Below are positions 25,221 to 33,824 of a stretch of DNA of 43,951 bases, in pieces. The stretch spans positions 1 to 43,951 of the forward strand of contig JARRRL010000008.1 of NCBI GenBank assembly GCA_037380725.1, given 5' to 3'. The DNA is from JARRRL01 sp037380725 (GTDB taxonomy: Bacteria > Pseudomonadota > Gammaproteobacteria > Pseudomonadales > JANQJO01). Each line of letters opens with the position of its first letter. The stretch's first letter is position 1. A program made the position numbers and the translations under genes. The notes beneath the pieces were generated by a model, which did not search any database, was not told the DNA's origin, and worked only from the letters and a program-made list of their open reading frames with translations.

Positions 25221-28200
25221 TCACAGTGGCTCAGCCCCCTCGGGTAACACACATGGATCAGTGATGCACACGATCACAGGTCCATCATGCATGCCATCAT
25301 GCATGGGTTCATCATGAGTCACCGGCGCGTCATGGGTTGCACCCTCTTCAGCAAGATCAGAGTCCACTTCCCACTCAGCAGGCATCATTCCACCACTCGC
25401 CATACCACCCGCCATGGCATCCTCGATGGCCTCCATCACAGCGCCCATGTCCACGTTACAATCTTCAAGATCAAGGCAAGGTGGGGCATCCGATACGGGT
25501 GAGGTATATGGATGCTCAGCATCATTTAGCGGCAACTCTTCTGGTGGTAATGCTTCAGGTGGCACCGCTTCTGGTGGCAACGCTTCTGGTGGCACCGCAG
25601 CGCCACACGGATCAATAACCGAACACGGTGGTGGTGGAGGATCACAATCACTCAAATCCAAGCACGGCGGTGCTTCACTCGATGGCGCACTGTTGATTTT
25701 ATTTGCCACAAAATCACCCATCAACATAGCGCAACTGCCAACACATAAATCGCTCGCGCCTTGTGGCATAAATTCTTCCACATATTGCGTAACCGAAGCC
25801 GCATCCGCACACTGCGCACACACATCCGCCGTCAAAGCGGGATAATCTCCCATCCCTTGACCAGCTTCACCGTGACAACTGGCGCATTGTTGTGCAAAAG
25901 TACGCGCGGCATCAGGTCGTGGCGACAACTTAAAACCATCGGCAATGTACTGAGACACCACTTCTGCACACGTTTCACCACACAAGTCGGAGCCACCTTT
26001 CGGCATGTCTTGTAGAATTTTCGTATACAGACTCGCCACATCTGAGCACAAGCCACAGCCGTCTCCGCTCAGCGCTGGCCCTGAGTCGCCTTCTCCCAAA
26101 CGACCGTGACAACCTGAACACAAGTTAGAATAGTACTCACGCCCGTTAAATACGTAATCGTCCGTAAAGCCGTTAAAAATAAAATACGACACCTGCTTCG
26201 AACACGTCGCATCACACAAGGCCGGATCACTGGCTGGCATCTCATTCAACACTTTTTGATACAACACCACTAAATCCGAACACGAAGCACAAAATTGACT
26301 GGTGAGAGCGGGACCTTCACTCGAACCTTCACCGAATAACCCATGGCAATCAGCACACAGCGTTCGGTAATACGTCTTGCCCATCCCATCATGTCCTGGC
26401 ACCGAAGCAGGTGGTACAGTAGGTGGCGCTGGGTCTTCCATTGCCACTGGCGGACACTGCCCCGGTGGGCAAACGGGTGGACAACCATTGCCATTACCTA
26501 CCCCATTACCATTACCTACCCCATTACCATGCCCCGGACAGGTTGGTGGAGTGGGTACAGGATTCGGAACTGGCGTGGGATCCGGGGCTGGCGCAGGATC
26601 CGGAGCTGGCGCAGGATCCGGAGCTGGCGCAGGATTCGCCCATCCGTAAATCATTTGTGTCAACAATAGCGCACACTCTCGATCACACAGCAAGGGGTTA
26701 CCATCCGGCATCGTATCGGTAATCGCCATGTACAGACTTCCTGCACTGGCGCAACTCGGACACGCGGCAAGAGTAAACGCCGGAGCAGAATCAGAGCCTT
26801 CTCCATCCATACCGTGGCACGAGGCACACTTCATGTCGTAATGCTGCCGAGCCGTGAGCGGATCACCCACAAAATCCGTAAGAATGTACTCAGACACATT
26901 CACCGCACAGCGGTCAGGCGCTGCAATCTCGCAGGCCCACGCCACACCATCCGGCGGCATGTTGTCATTAATGAACTGCGCCAAGGTCTCCACATCGCTA
27001 CAATTCTGACAAAAATCAGGTAACAGCGGAGGTCCATTACCACCCTCACCCACTGAACCGTGACAACTCAGACAGTTGAACTCATACAATTGCTTGCCGC
27101 TCAAACGATCGTGTTCGTTGAAGCCTGTAAAAATAAACTGAGCTGTTTCAATGGCGCAGTCTCCCCCACACAATTCAGCGGGACGATCAACAGGCATCGT
27201 TTCAAGTATTTTTTCAACAAGCAAGGGATAATCTTCACACGTCGCGCACTCACCAATCAGCAAGGACGGCCCCGATCCGCCTTCACCGTTCGCACCGTGA
27301 CAGTCTGCACAGCCAAAATTCTCATAATATTCACGACGCGTGTACTGAATTGGCTCAACGGATAAACCATCAAACACAAACCGTGCAACACGGGCGGCAC
27401 AATCACCCACACACGTACTGGGATCACCCGGCGGCATAGCGCTGTCGATTTTATCAAATAACATCAGCAAATTACCGCAGCTGCCGCACTCCCCGGGCAA
27501 CAAACTCGGTCCCATATCCACCAGACCACTCCCATCCACACCATGACAGGACGCGCATTCATCTTGGAAAATGGCTGGACCATTGCGATTCTCCACCACA
27601 GGTGCAGGCGGCGGCGGTGGCGGCGGAATCAAATCTGGTAGTTGCAGCACAAGAAAAATAGCCATATTGTCCGCGCACTCATTCACACACGAAGCCGGAT
27701 CTCCTTGAGGCATCGTATCGTGAATGTACTGAGCTAACATCACTGCATTCGCACACGTTGCGCATTCGCCCGGGCGCAACGACGGCCCCATATCGACAAT
27801 ACCTGCACCCGTTTCACCATGACAGCCTGCGCACAAATCCACAAATTGATCTTTCAAAGGCACAGCCGCTGCCGGTGGCGTATCGTCTGCAGGCGGTGTA
27901 TCTGCAGGCGGTGTATCCGCAGGGGGGGTCTCCGCAGGGGGCGTATCTGCAGGGGGCGTATCTGCTGGTGGTGTGTCGTCTGCTGGAGGCGGATCAGCCG
28001 GCGCATCATTGGGATCAACAGGCTCATCCGCTGGGCCGCCTTGTGCCGGCACCGGACAATCCACCGAAAGCTGGACTGAAGGAAATAAAAAGCTGCCGCC
28101 CCTCTCCTGCGGGTCGGAATCTTTGACTGATGGGCATGAACCACACGCACTCAACAGCACCAGTATTCCACCCAAGATGAGCAACCGCAGGGCTAAACGT

Positions 28201-28265
28201 GGAGACCCAAAAGCGATAAAACATTCAGCCTCGTTGACCGCCGAAGAACAAGAAATGCTCCACAT
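25221..28265 (-). CDS. Eight-haem repeat c-type cytochrome lipoprotein with proline-rich linkers
   Basis: A 1014-residue exported lipoprotein: a hydrophobic stretch (about 25-40) ends in the lipobox LSAC with Cys41. Eight repeats carry CxxCH haem sites at Cys145, 237, 319, 398, 480, 637, 716 and 794. Each site is followed by a glycine-rich turn and GP(S/A)L, a CxxC without His about 20 residues on, an MP that fits the Met axial ligand, and a further Cys pair, so each module has six Cys. The extra Cys probably form disulfides. Linkers are TPPAD repeats (about 85-132), a run of eight Pro, a PAPAPDP segment and a GNGNGV stretch (545-625), then EALPPEAVPP and an acidic tail. I infer an outer-membrane or surface electron conduit. 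The only ATG in frame is at 28265. The exact family is not recognised beyond class I-like cytochrome c. Confidence 0.88.
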   Translation of the reverse strand: MWSISCSSAVNEAECFIAFGSPRLALRLLILGGILVLLSACGSCPSVKDSDPQERGGSFLFPSVQLSVDCPVPAQGGPADEPVDPNDAPADPPPADDTPPADTPPADTPPAETPPADTPPADTPPADDTPPAAAVPLKDQFVDLCAGCHGETGAGIVDMGPSLRPGECATCANAVMLAQYIHDTMPQGDPASCVNECADNMAIFLVLQLPDLIPPPPPPPAPVVENRNGPAIFQDECASCHGVDGSGLVDMGPSLLPGECGSCGNLLMLFDKIDSAMPPGDPSTCVGDCAARVARFVFDGLSVEPIQYTRREYYENFGCADCHGANGEGGSGPSLLIGECATCEDYPLLVEKILETMPVDRPAELCGGDCAIETAQFIFTGFNEHDRLSGKQLYEFNCLSCHGSVGEGGNGPPLLPDFCQNCSDVETLAQFINDNMPPDGVAWACEIAAPDRCAVNVSEYILTDFVGDPLTARQHYDMKCASCHGMDGEGSDSAPAFTLAACPSCASAGSLYMAITDTMPDGNPLLCDRECALLLTQMIYGWANPAPAPDPAPAPDPAPAPDPTPVPNPVPTPPTCPGHGNGVGNGNGVGNGNGCPPVCPPGQCPPVAMEDPAPPTVPPASVPGHDGMGKTYYRTLCADCHGLFGEGSSEGPALTSQFCASCSDLVVLYQKVLNEMPASDPALCDATCSKQVSYFIFNGFTDDYVFNGREYYSNLCSGCHGRLGEGDSGPALSGDGCGLCSDVASLYTKILQDMPKGGSDLCGETCAEVVSQYIADGFKLSPRPDAARTFAQQCASCHGEAGQGMGDYPALTADVCAQCADAASVTQYVEEFMPQGASDLCVGSCAMLMGDFVANKINSAPSSEAPPCLDLSDCDPPPPPCSVIDPCGAAVPPEALPPEAVPPEALPPEELPLNDAEHPYTSPVSDAPPCLDLEDCNVDMGAVMEAIEDAMAGGMASGGMMPAEWEVDSDLAEEGATHDAPVTHDEPMHDGMHDGPVIVCITDPCVLPEGAEPL

Positions 28266-28913
28266 ATGCTCGCAACCTTTATTTATTTACTCTGATTTCT
28301 TTTTATTGATGTTAATGCACACCGCACACACAACACGTGAAACGTGAAACGTGAAAGTACATCGACTTTACCCATCACACTTTTTTCATCTGATCATTCC
28401 CTGTCTCAACATATCAGGTTCATCATCCTGCAAAACCGCATCGACAGTTCAAAAGATTCTACTATCGCCACACGGCTGCCTCACACCAAAGAACCCCATG
28501 TCTTGTTAGCATAAGGCGTAACACCAAAGCAGGTCGGTAGTCTCTTCATTGCAGCTTGTAACCGTTGTTACGAATTGCTTACACAACTCCAGCATTTGAA
28601 TGTCGAAAACGTTTTTCACATCACGGTAAATCGATGACTACGACGGAAACTTACAAAGAGACATATTAGGCGGACAGTGTGACGCCGTGACACCCCATAA
28701 CAAACCGGGCAATACTTCACACCATTCGGTAAGACATAAAACCAAACCAACACCAATTGCTTCTATAAATATCCGCGACTTCCAGCACTCGTAAACCGCA
28801 CGCAAGGTCTACACTTACGACATATTGATACATTTGGCTTAAATCAAGCGTGCGCTGCCCGTTACCACTCGATGTGTGCTGCGGCGTGCCCCTAAGGTAG
28901 TAGGCACCATGAC
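28266..28913. other. Divergent intergenic region upstream of the octahaem gene
   Basis: These 650 bases lie between the octahaem gene (-) and the response regulator (+). They hold CGTGAAA three times in tandem at 28336-28356 and a small hairpin GTAAC-cgtt-GTTAC at 28558-28571. A 5-bp hairpin GTGCC...GGCAC (28886-28907) sits just before the response-regulator start, with an AAGG in its loop. No gene is convincing. Confidence 0.5.
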
Positions 28914-29876
28914 ATGATAAATTCTGACTTACCCATAATGATTGTTGATGACGCCAGACTGTCTCAAGCGATAATCAGTCGAGCGCTCATCCGGGCGGGC
29001 TACCATGACATCCGACAGGCCAGCAATGCCCCAAATGCCATCGCCACACTGACTGAAAGACCGGCAGGCCTCGTGATAGCCGACTGGATGATGCCTGGGA
29101 TGGATGGATTTGCTCTATTAAACGCCATACGTAAACTGGATGAAGACACCCATCATTTTACGTTCGTCTTAATGGTAACCGGACAAGAGGAACAACAAGA
29201 TCAAGACGCCATAAAAACAGCGTTTGAACGCGGTGTAAATGATTTCATTTTCAAATCAGAACTGTCCAACAAACTCTTACCGCGAACAGCGGCAGGGGGA
29301 CAGCTGTCGGATCAGATTAACCATTTAATGAGTGACAATCAGAAATTATTAGCCACCAATCAGCATTTGCAGAATCAGGCTATGATTGATCTCGATTCAG
29401 GTTTAGGTAACGCTCGATTTGCTGAGCACATGTTCAATACGCTCTTGACGCATACACAAGAACGTGGCGGTATCCTATGTGCTATCTACATAAACCTAAA
29501 CTCACTGCACGCCTTACGTCTGCATCATCCGGCTGACATCATTCAAGAACTCAATCACAGTTTCTGTCGACGACTAAAACAGCAAACTCGCTCACTGGAC
29601 ATTTCATGTAACTTACAAAAAGATGAAATTCTGTTGCTCTCGCAGCGTCCATCGCTCGATCACGCCGAACGGTCCCAATTTCGCCGTCTCTATAACCGCT
29701 TAACCAATAAAACCCATCGCACAGCAACGGGTTACCTGAACATGACGATTCGAATGTCGGTGTTGGTTTTCGATTCTAAGCAGGCGATCGCCAATCAGTG
29801 CTTCCAAGCTGTGCTCAAAACGCTGCGTGAGCAGGTAGAAAACGGCAACGATCTCAACGTGGAATATAAGATATGA
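28914..29876 (+). CDS. Response regulator with degenerate GGDEF output domain
   Basis: A 320-residue cytosolic protein. Residues 1-120 are a receiver domain with the acidic pair Asp12/Asp13, phosphoacceptor Asp57 (VIADWMMPGMDG), Thr89 and Lys114, all intact. Residues from about 160 on follow the layout of a GGDEF domain (DLDSGLGNARFAEHMFN at the start), but the active-site loop reads LQKDEILLL instead of GGDEF, so diguanylate cyclase activity is unlikely. It may bind c-di-GMP or GTP, or work through protein contacts. A partner kinase is not adjacent; the orphan CheA-like kinase at 13.1-16.2 kb is one candidate. The ribosome binding site is poor. Confidence 0.85.
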   Translation: MINSDLPIMIVDDARLSQAIISRALIRAGYHDIRQASNAPNAIATLTERPAGLVIADWMMPGMDGFALLNAIRKLDEDTHHFTFVLMVTGQEEQQDQDAIKTAFERGVNDFIFKSELSNKLLPRTAAGGQLSDQINHLMSDNQKLLATNQHLQNQAMIDLDSGLGNARFAEHMFNTLLTHTQERGGILCAIYINLNSLHALRLHHPADIIQELNHSFCRRLKQQTRSLDISCNLQKDEILLLSQRPSLDHAERSQFRRLYNRLTNKTHRTATGYLNMTIRMSVLVFDSKQAIANQCFQAVLKTLREQVENGNDLNVEYKI

Positions 29877-29890
29877 TTTTTCTCTGGCAC

Positions 29891-29951
29891 GCAGGTTCTG
29901 GCAGGTTCTGGGCTATAGGATAGCAGGATAGCAGGATAGCAGGATAGCAGG
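29891..29951. repeat. Short tandem repeats after the response regulator gene
   Basis: GCAGGTTCTG occurs twice (29891-29910), then AGGATAGC four times plus a partial copy (29917-29951). Confidence 0.9.
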
Positions 29952-29968
29952 GCACGTAGGCAGACACT

Positions 29969-29990
29969 GGTTCGGCTATTGAGCCGAACC
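29969..29990. terminator. Hairpin between convergent genes
   Basis: GGTTCGGCT-attg-AGCCGAACC is a perfect 9-bp stem with a four-base loop, placed between the response regulator gene (+) and the small exported protein gene (-). There is no T-run, but position and stability suit a bidirectional transcript end. Confidence 0.6.
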
Positions 29991-30016
29991 CGGGCAAGAA
30001 GTGTACGCGGTTACGC

Positions 30017-30601
30017 TCAATAATTCTCCAGCACTTCTAAGCGAAACAACCCGGCTCGCCACAACCACGTTTCGCGATCTCGATCCGGGCGCGCATTGCT
30101 GTCTGACTTCCAAAATTTAGCTTCGTACAAATTAGGACCTAACTCAAAATGCAGCGTGATGTCGTCTATGCCTTCAGAAACCACGCGCGTCGATTTCACA
30201 TTTCGTATCAATTCTCGGAACACGCTGTACTCCGTGCCCCGTTGTCGACCTTCAATACCAAGCGATAAGCCCAGCTGACGCCAATTCCGGGGTAAAGTGT
30301 GGCTCAAGTGATTTGAAAACACCACCTTATTCACAAAGCCCGCTGCCGAGAGGTGTACCTCAAAACGCCCCGCCATATCAAATCGCAAACAGCCATCCGA
30401 AGTTTGATGTTCCGGCGCTACCGCGCAATTCCCGCGTTTTAAGATATCATTCATGTGCGTCTGCCCCATCCGGATACCAAACGGTAAACGTTGCAGCGCT
30501 GATTCAATGCCATCCGTTGAATCCGATTGCGCCACAGAGGAATAAAAAGGCAGCGCCCCAATCAAGCACAATACCAAACGGATTAAAACACGTCGCATCA
30601 T
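30017..30601 (-). CDS. Exported protein of unknown function
   Basis: About 194 residues from the ATG at 30601; the frame is open for 19 more codons upstream but the signal peptide begins here. It has a basic start, a hydrophobic core (LVLCLIGALPFY) and a likely cleavage after VAQ. The mature part (LPFGIRMGQTHMNDILKRGNC, then CLRFDM, VNKVVFSN, DDITLHFELG) looks like a small alternating beta protein with one Cys pair. I do not recognise the family. A 17-base dyad lies about 70 bases upstream. Confidence 0.7.
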   Translation of the reverse strand: MMRRVLIRLVLCLIGALPFYSSVAQSDSTDGIESALQRLPFGIRMGQTHMNDILKRGNCAVAPEHQTSDGCLRFDMAGRFEVHLSAAGFVNKVVFSNHLSHTLPRNWRQLGLSLGIEGRQRGTEYSVFRELIRNVKSTRVVSEGIDDITLHFELGPNLYEAKFWKSDSNARPDRDRETWLWRAGLFRLEVLENY

Positions 30602-30668
30602 CACACAGGAATCCCAATACCATGAACACATAACGTCGATTGTATAAGGTCGCAACATGAGGAAGCTA

Positions 30669-30685
30669 CGGTAAACCGTTTACCG
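30669..30685. promoter_or_regulatory. 17-bp dyad CGGTAAAC-c-GTTTACCG
   Basis: A perfect 8+1+8 inverted repeat lies upstream of the exported-protein gene. Nearby, GGTAACC and GTAAC sequences (30697-30717) resemble half of it. The size and symmetry fit an operator for a dimeric repressor. Confidence 0.5.
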
Positions 30686-31003
30686 CATTCAGCGCTCGGT
30701 AACCATTACGTAACAGTTAAGATGTATTTTGTATCAAACGGAAAACGAAATTCGTCCCAACCCTTGTGAGGCTTTTGGCGCTAACAGGGCAACGAAGAAG
30801 CTTATTCAGGCTGCCCACTAGTAATCGTCTGGGTGAAGACGAATACCGAACACAATCATCACCATGGAACGGAGAGAAAGTATATCGAGAAACACGCGCA
30901 AATACACGGCAAATACGCTGAAAAAAAGAGAAAAAAAGAAATATTCTTTTAATAACTATTCCATAAACAGCAGAAAATTTCAAACTCAGCTCATCAGATC
31001 GTA
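30686..31003. other. Intergenic region between exported protein and AAA genes
   Basis: About 320 bases with a purine-rich stretch at 30925-30945. A 104-codon minus-strand frame covers part of it but overlaps the AAA gene end and lacks protein-like composition. I see no gene. Confidence 0.5.
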
Positions 31004-33079
31004 TCACGGCATCTCTGGCGACGAAGCGCAACCACGCGATGTCACTAAGCTGAGTCGCTTCGTCGAACGGCGTTTCGCGCGTTCATCTTTGGAAGAACCA
31101 TTTGCCACCTCGCTCACACGCGCACGACGCCACTGACGATGGAAATCAGCCAAAGTCACGGATGTTTGCTCCACCTTAATGGGATGATTCAGATCAATCA
31201 CGGCCTCAACGCGATTCAACGCCAAGGTATCCAGTGCGTCAATTTCACCTTCGGCATAACGCTCCAAAGCCGCCAATTGCCGCGCTTGCAACGCTTTAAA
31301 TGACACCGAAACATCAAACACACCTTCCGCGTCATCAACGGGACCAGACGTGATCACAATAGCGTAACCGTGAAACTGTTCGAGACAAGCCCACAGACGA
31401 CCGGACACAATATCCACGAGCCCACCTAATTGCCAGGATTTCGGTGTTAAACACTGGGCAACGTCCTCCAGCACCAAAACCTCTTCTGCTGAGTCCACTT
31501 CATTAAAAATCGTGTCCACAACCCCTGCGCCAAAATGCTCACAGAGCGTCATCAACTCAAAACCAGAATAAACCTTCACGCCTCGCCCACACTGATCAGC
31601 CACATGTCGCGCCGCCGTGCTCTTACCCGTTCCACTCGGGCCATAAAACAGCAACCGCCCAAATCCACATTGACGAAACACCTGAACCAAACGATCAATG
31701 GGGACACTGATGTGAAATAAGTTAGGCAGGTGATGCTGCTCAACAGTCGTGCGCTCCCGCATCGCGAGCACCGGTTGCCCCATGGCACGCAGATACTCGT
31801 TCAGCATGGCCAATAACTGATTGTCGTTTTCCGAATAGCGCCCCTCTGGTAAAGATCGTACCACTTTTAGTACCCGCGCCAACAAACCAAATCCGAGGCA
31901 CGGGTGACAAGCCACCACTTCCACACCACGCGAACTGATCCGAGATGATAATTTCTGACTGAGTAAATAAGATCGCTTAGCGGTGTAATCCGGATAATCG
32001 ACATGCAACACATAATCAAAGCGACGAACAAAAGCTGGATCAAAATTCTCTACCGAATTACAAACCCAAATAGTCGGAACCCGATTGGTCTCAAGCAAAT
32101 CATTCAATAGACTCTTCAGGGGCGCAGCGTACGACTGATCTCCCGACACAAACACTTCTTCCACTTCGTCAAACAAAATAGCCGCTTTCGCATGATGACT
32201 CACGATCGCTTGAAGTTGATAAAAAGCGCCAATTCGCTCCATCCGCGCACTGCGATCGTAACTGACGTTTTTGGGGTTAAGGCGATACAGCACCTTACCG
32301 ATGTGCACCACCAAAGCCTTAGCCAACTCAGTCTTACCCGTACCCGGCGGGCCATAGATCAGCACATTCGCTGGCCCCGAGTCATCCTGCAACACGTGCA
32401 ACAATCCCGTAATATGTCTCGAAATATGCGAAAAATCACCTACCGTGAACGCGCTCTCGTCGACGCATTCATACACCGAATTAAACAGTTCATCGATGGG
32501 TTGATCGGATCGATCCAACAAGGCGCACACAATACTTTCCATCGGCTCTGGCACATCCGAATGATAACCCTGATCACCAATAAGACCGCTTTTTTTCAGC
32601 GTACCAACAGCGGACAACAATCGCCGAATACGCGCCAAAGGCATTTGCAAGATCACACTTAAATCTTGATACAGAATCAACAGCTTGGTATCCCAACAAT
32701 CGCCAAACACCGACATCAAGGGGTACGAAGTGCGTGTGACGGTGAGAAAAAGTAAAATTTTCAACTCATCCTCACACAGTCCAAAACGCTCACGCGTCGT
32801 TTGAAACAACACGGGCAGTTGCTGCAAGGCTTCATAGGGGTTCGGCAGATCGTTCAACGCAGCGTGTACCAAACGGACACGCTTTACTTCCGACAAGGTC
32901 GCCCAACGGGACGCGCTCACACCCAGCAAATCCGAGTAATCCACACTCACTGAGCCATGCTGCGCTTCATCCTCACCGTTTCGGACACGGTCTTTCCACA
33001 ATCGCGATTTTGCAATCACCAAGAGGGTCGTGTACGCCTGTAAATAACTGACGTAGTCGGGATATTTGGAACGTGCCAT
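31004..33079 (-). CDS. Tandem AAA-domain ATPase
   Basis: About 691 residues; the ATG at 33079 has GGAGAG upstream. Residues 1-220 are a helical domain of unknown kind. AAA module 1 has Walker A GPPGTGKT (244-251), Walker B ILFDEVEE (302-309), sensor Asn in WVCNS, and the FVRRFD arginine finger, so it should be active. Module 2 has Walker A GPSGTGKS (481-488) and VLVLEDVAQCL, but the Walker B acidic pair is ED rather than DE and no clear arginine finger follows. Two-module AAA proteins such as Cdc48 or bacterial relatives remodel proteins as hexamers. There is no protease domain and no neighbour that reveals a substrate. The C-terminus is basic. Confidence 0.85.
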   Translation of the reverse strand: MARSKYPDYVSYLQAYTTLLVIAKSRLWKDRVRNGEDEAQHGSVSVDYSDLLGVSASRWATLSEVKRVRLVHAALNDLPNPYEALQQLPVLFQTTRERFGLCEDELKILLFLTVTRTSYPLMSVFGDCWDTKLLILYQDLSVILQMPLARIRRLLSAVGTLKKSGLIGDQGYHSDVPEPMESIVCALLDRSDQPIDELFNSVYECVDESAFTVGDFSHISRHITGLLHVLQDDSGPANVLIYGPPGTGKTELAKALVVHIGKVLYRLNPKNVSYDRSARMERIGAFYQLQAIVSHHAKAAILFDEVEEVFVSGDQSYAAPLKSLLNDLLETNRVPTIWVCNSVENFDPAFVRRFDYVLHVDYPDYTAKRSYLLSQKLSSRISSRGVEVVACHPCLGFGLLARVLKVVRSLPEGRYSENDNQLLAMLNEYLRAMGQPVLAMRERTTVEQHHLPNLFHISVPIDRLVQVFRQCGFGRLLFYGPSGTGKSTAARHVADQCGRGVKVYSGFELMTLCEHFGAGVVDTIFNEVDSAEEVLVLEDVAQCLTPKSWQLGGLVDIVSGRLWACLEQFHGYAIVITSGPVDDAEGVFDVSVSFKALQARQLAALERYAEGEIDALDTLALNRVEAVIDLNHPIKVEQTSVTLADFHRQWRRARVSEVANGSSKDERAKRRSTKRLSLVTSRGCASSPEMP

Positions 33080-33514
33080 CAATCATTCTCTCCGTTCACC
33101 GTGAACCGTCGTTCTCAACACATCACGTTCTGCCAAACGTTTCAATTCTGCTTATTCTGCGCCGTCGACAAACGTCAGTTCTTTTCCGTTTTCCCATTCC
33201 ACCGTAGTCGCTCAATTTTTTAAGGATAAACAAGTCAACAGCATTGGTCACTCATCGTGCTCAGTTATCATGCTCGCTTATCATAAAAGGACAACACGGA
33301 AAGGAATCGCGCTAACGAAATCCGGCGGTGAGCACTGGCGATGACACCACCTAAGTGGAACGCGCCCATCGGAACACATGAATGTCTATTTCGGATCAGT
33401 TGGACACTGGCGCTGGAAAGCCGACAACGTGAATCAGCCAACCTGCCGTTTTGAGTCACGTTCACCGCTGGAATGACAGCCTCCGTGGACTCATCCTCTG
33501 GACAACCACTCACC
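33080..33514. other. Intergenic region between tRNA-Pro and the AAA gene
   Basis: About 435 bases without a supported gene. An inverted repeat AACGTGA...TCACGTT (33426-33462, 23-base loop) lies 53 bases beyond the tRNA 3' end and might mark its transcript end. Confidence 0.5.
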
Positions 33515-33591
33515 TGGTCGGAGCGAAAGGATTTGAACCTTCGACCCCCGCCTCCCGAAGACGGTGCTCTACCAAGCTGAGCTACGCTCCG
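33515..33591 (-). tRNA. tRNA-Pro (anticodon CGG)
   Basis: A 77-base cloverleaf including encoded CCA. The acceptor stem is CGGAGCG/CGCTCCG, the D arm GCTC...GAGC, and the anticodon stem CCGTC/GGCGG with loop TTCGGGA (anticodon CGG, codon CCG). The T arm GAAGG-TTCAAAT-CCTTT has one G-T pair. It corresponds to proK of Escherichia coli. A plus- or minus-strand protein frame drawn across it is not real. Confidence 0.97.
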
Positions 33592-33824
33592 ACACCAACA
33601 CGGTGAGAGGATCTCCCGTCGGCATGGGGCCGAACACGAGATACCACAAACACAAATCAAAACCGCAAGAGATTCTACGCGAGAACTTCTCTGTAAATCA
33701 ATTCAATCTGTAAATCAAACCATTCTGTGAATCAAACCCAAACAGACACCCGCTCACCCGGAATCCCACAACCAAGCTACGTTTAACTCGAAACGTAGAC
33801 CGGTCAAAACGTAGACCACCCACA

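Noticed and set aside
26343..26722. Plus-strand glycine-rich and WRRI-repeat frames opposite the octahaem gene
   Set aside because: They are antisense shadows of the PAPDP and GNG linker codons.
25221..28265. Possible CRISPR or satellite-like array from regular repeats
   Set aside because: The repeats are protein-level cytochrome modules of 75-160 residues with diverged DNA, plus proline-codon runs; there are no spacers.
28501..28580. Possible integron attC-like or riboswitch element (ttagcataaggcgtaac and following)
   Set aside because: The core-site consensus fails and no integrase or cassette is nearby; the c-di-GMP riboswitch core is absent.
30717..31031. 104-codon minus-strand frame downstream of the AAA gene
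   Set aside because: It overlaps the AAA gene end in another frame and has a composition unlike real proteins here.
33268..33660. 130-codon minus-strand frame
   Set aside because: It runs through the tRNA-Pro gene and has no ribosome binding site or protein-like composition.
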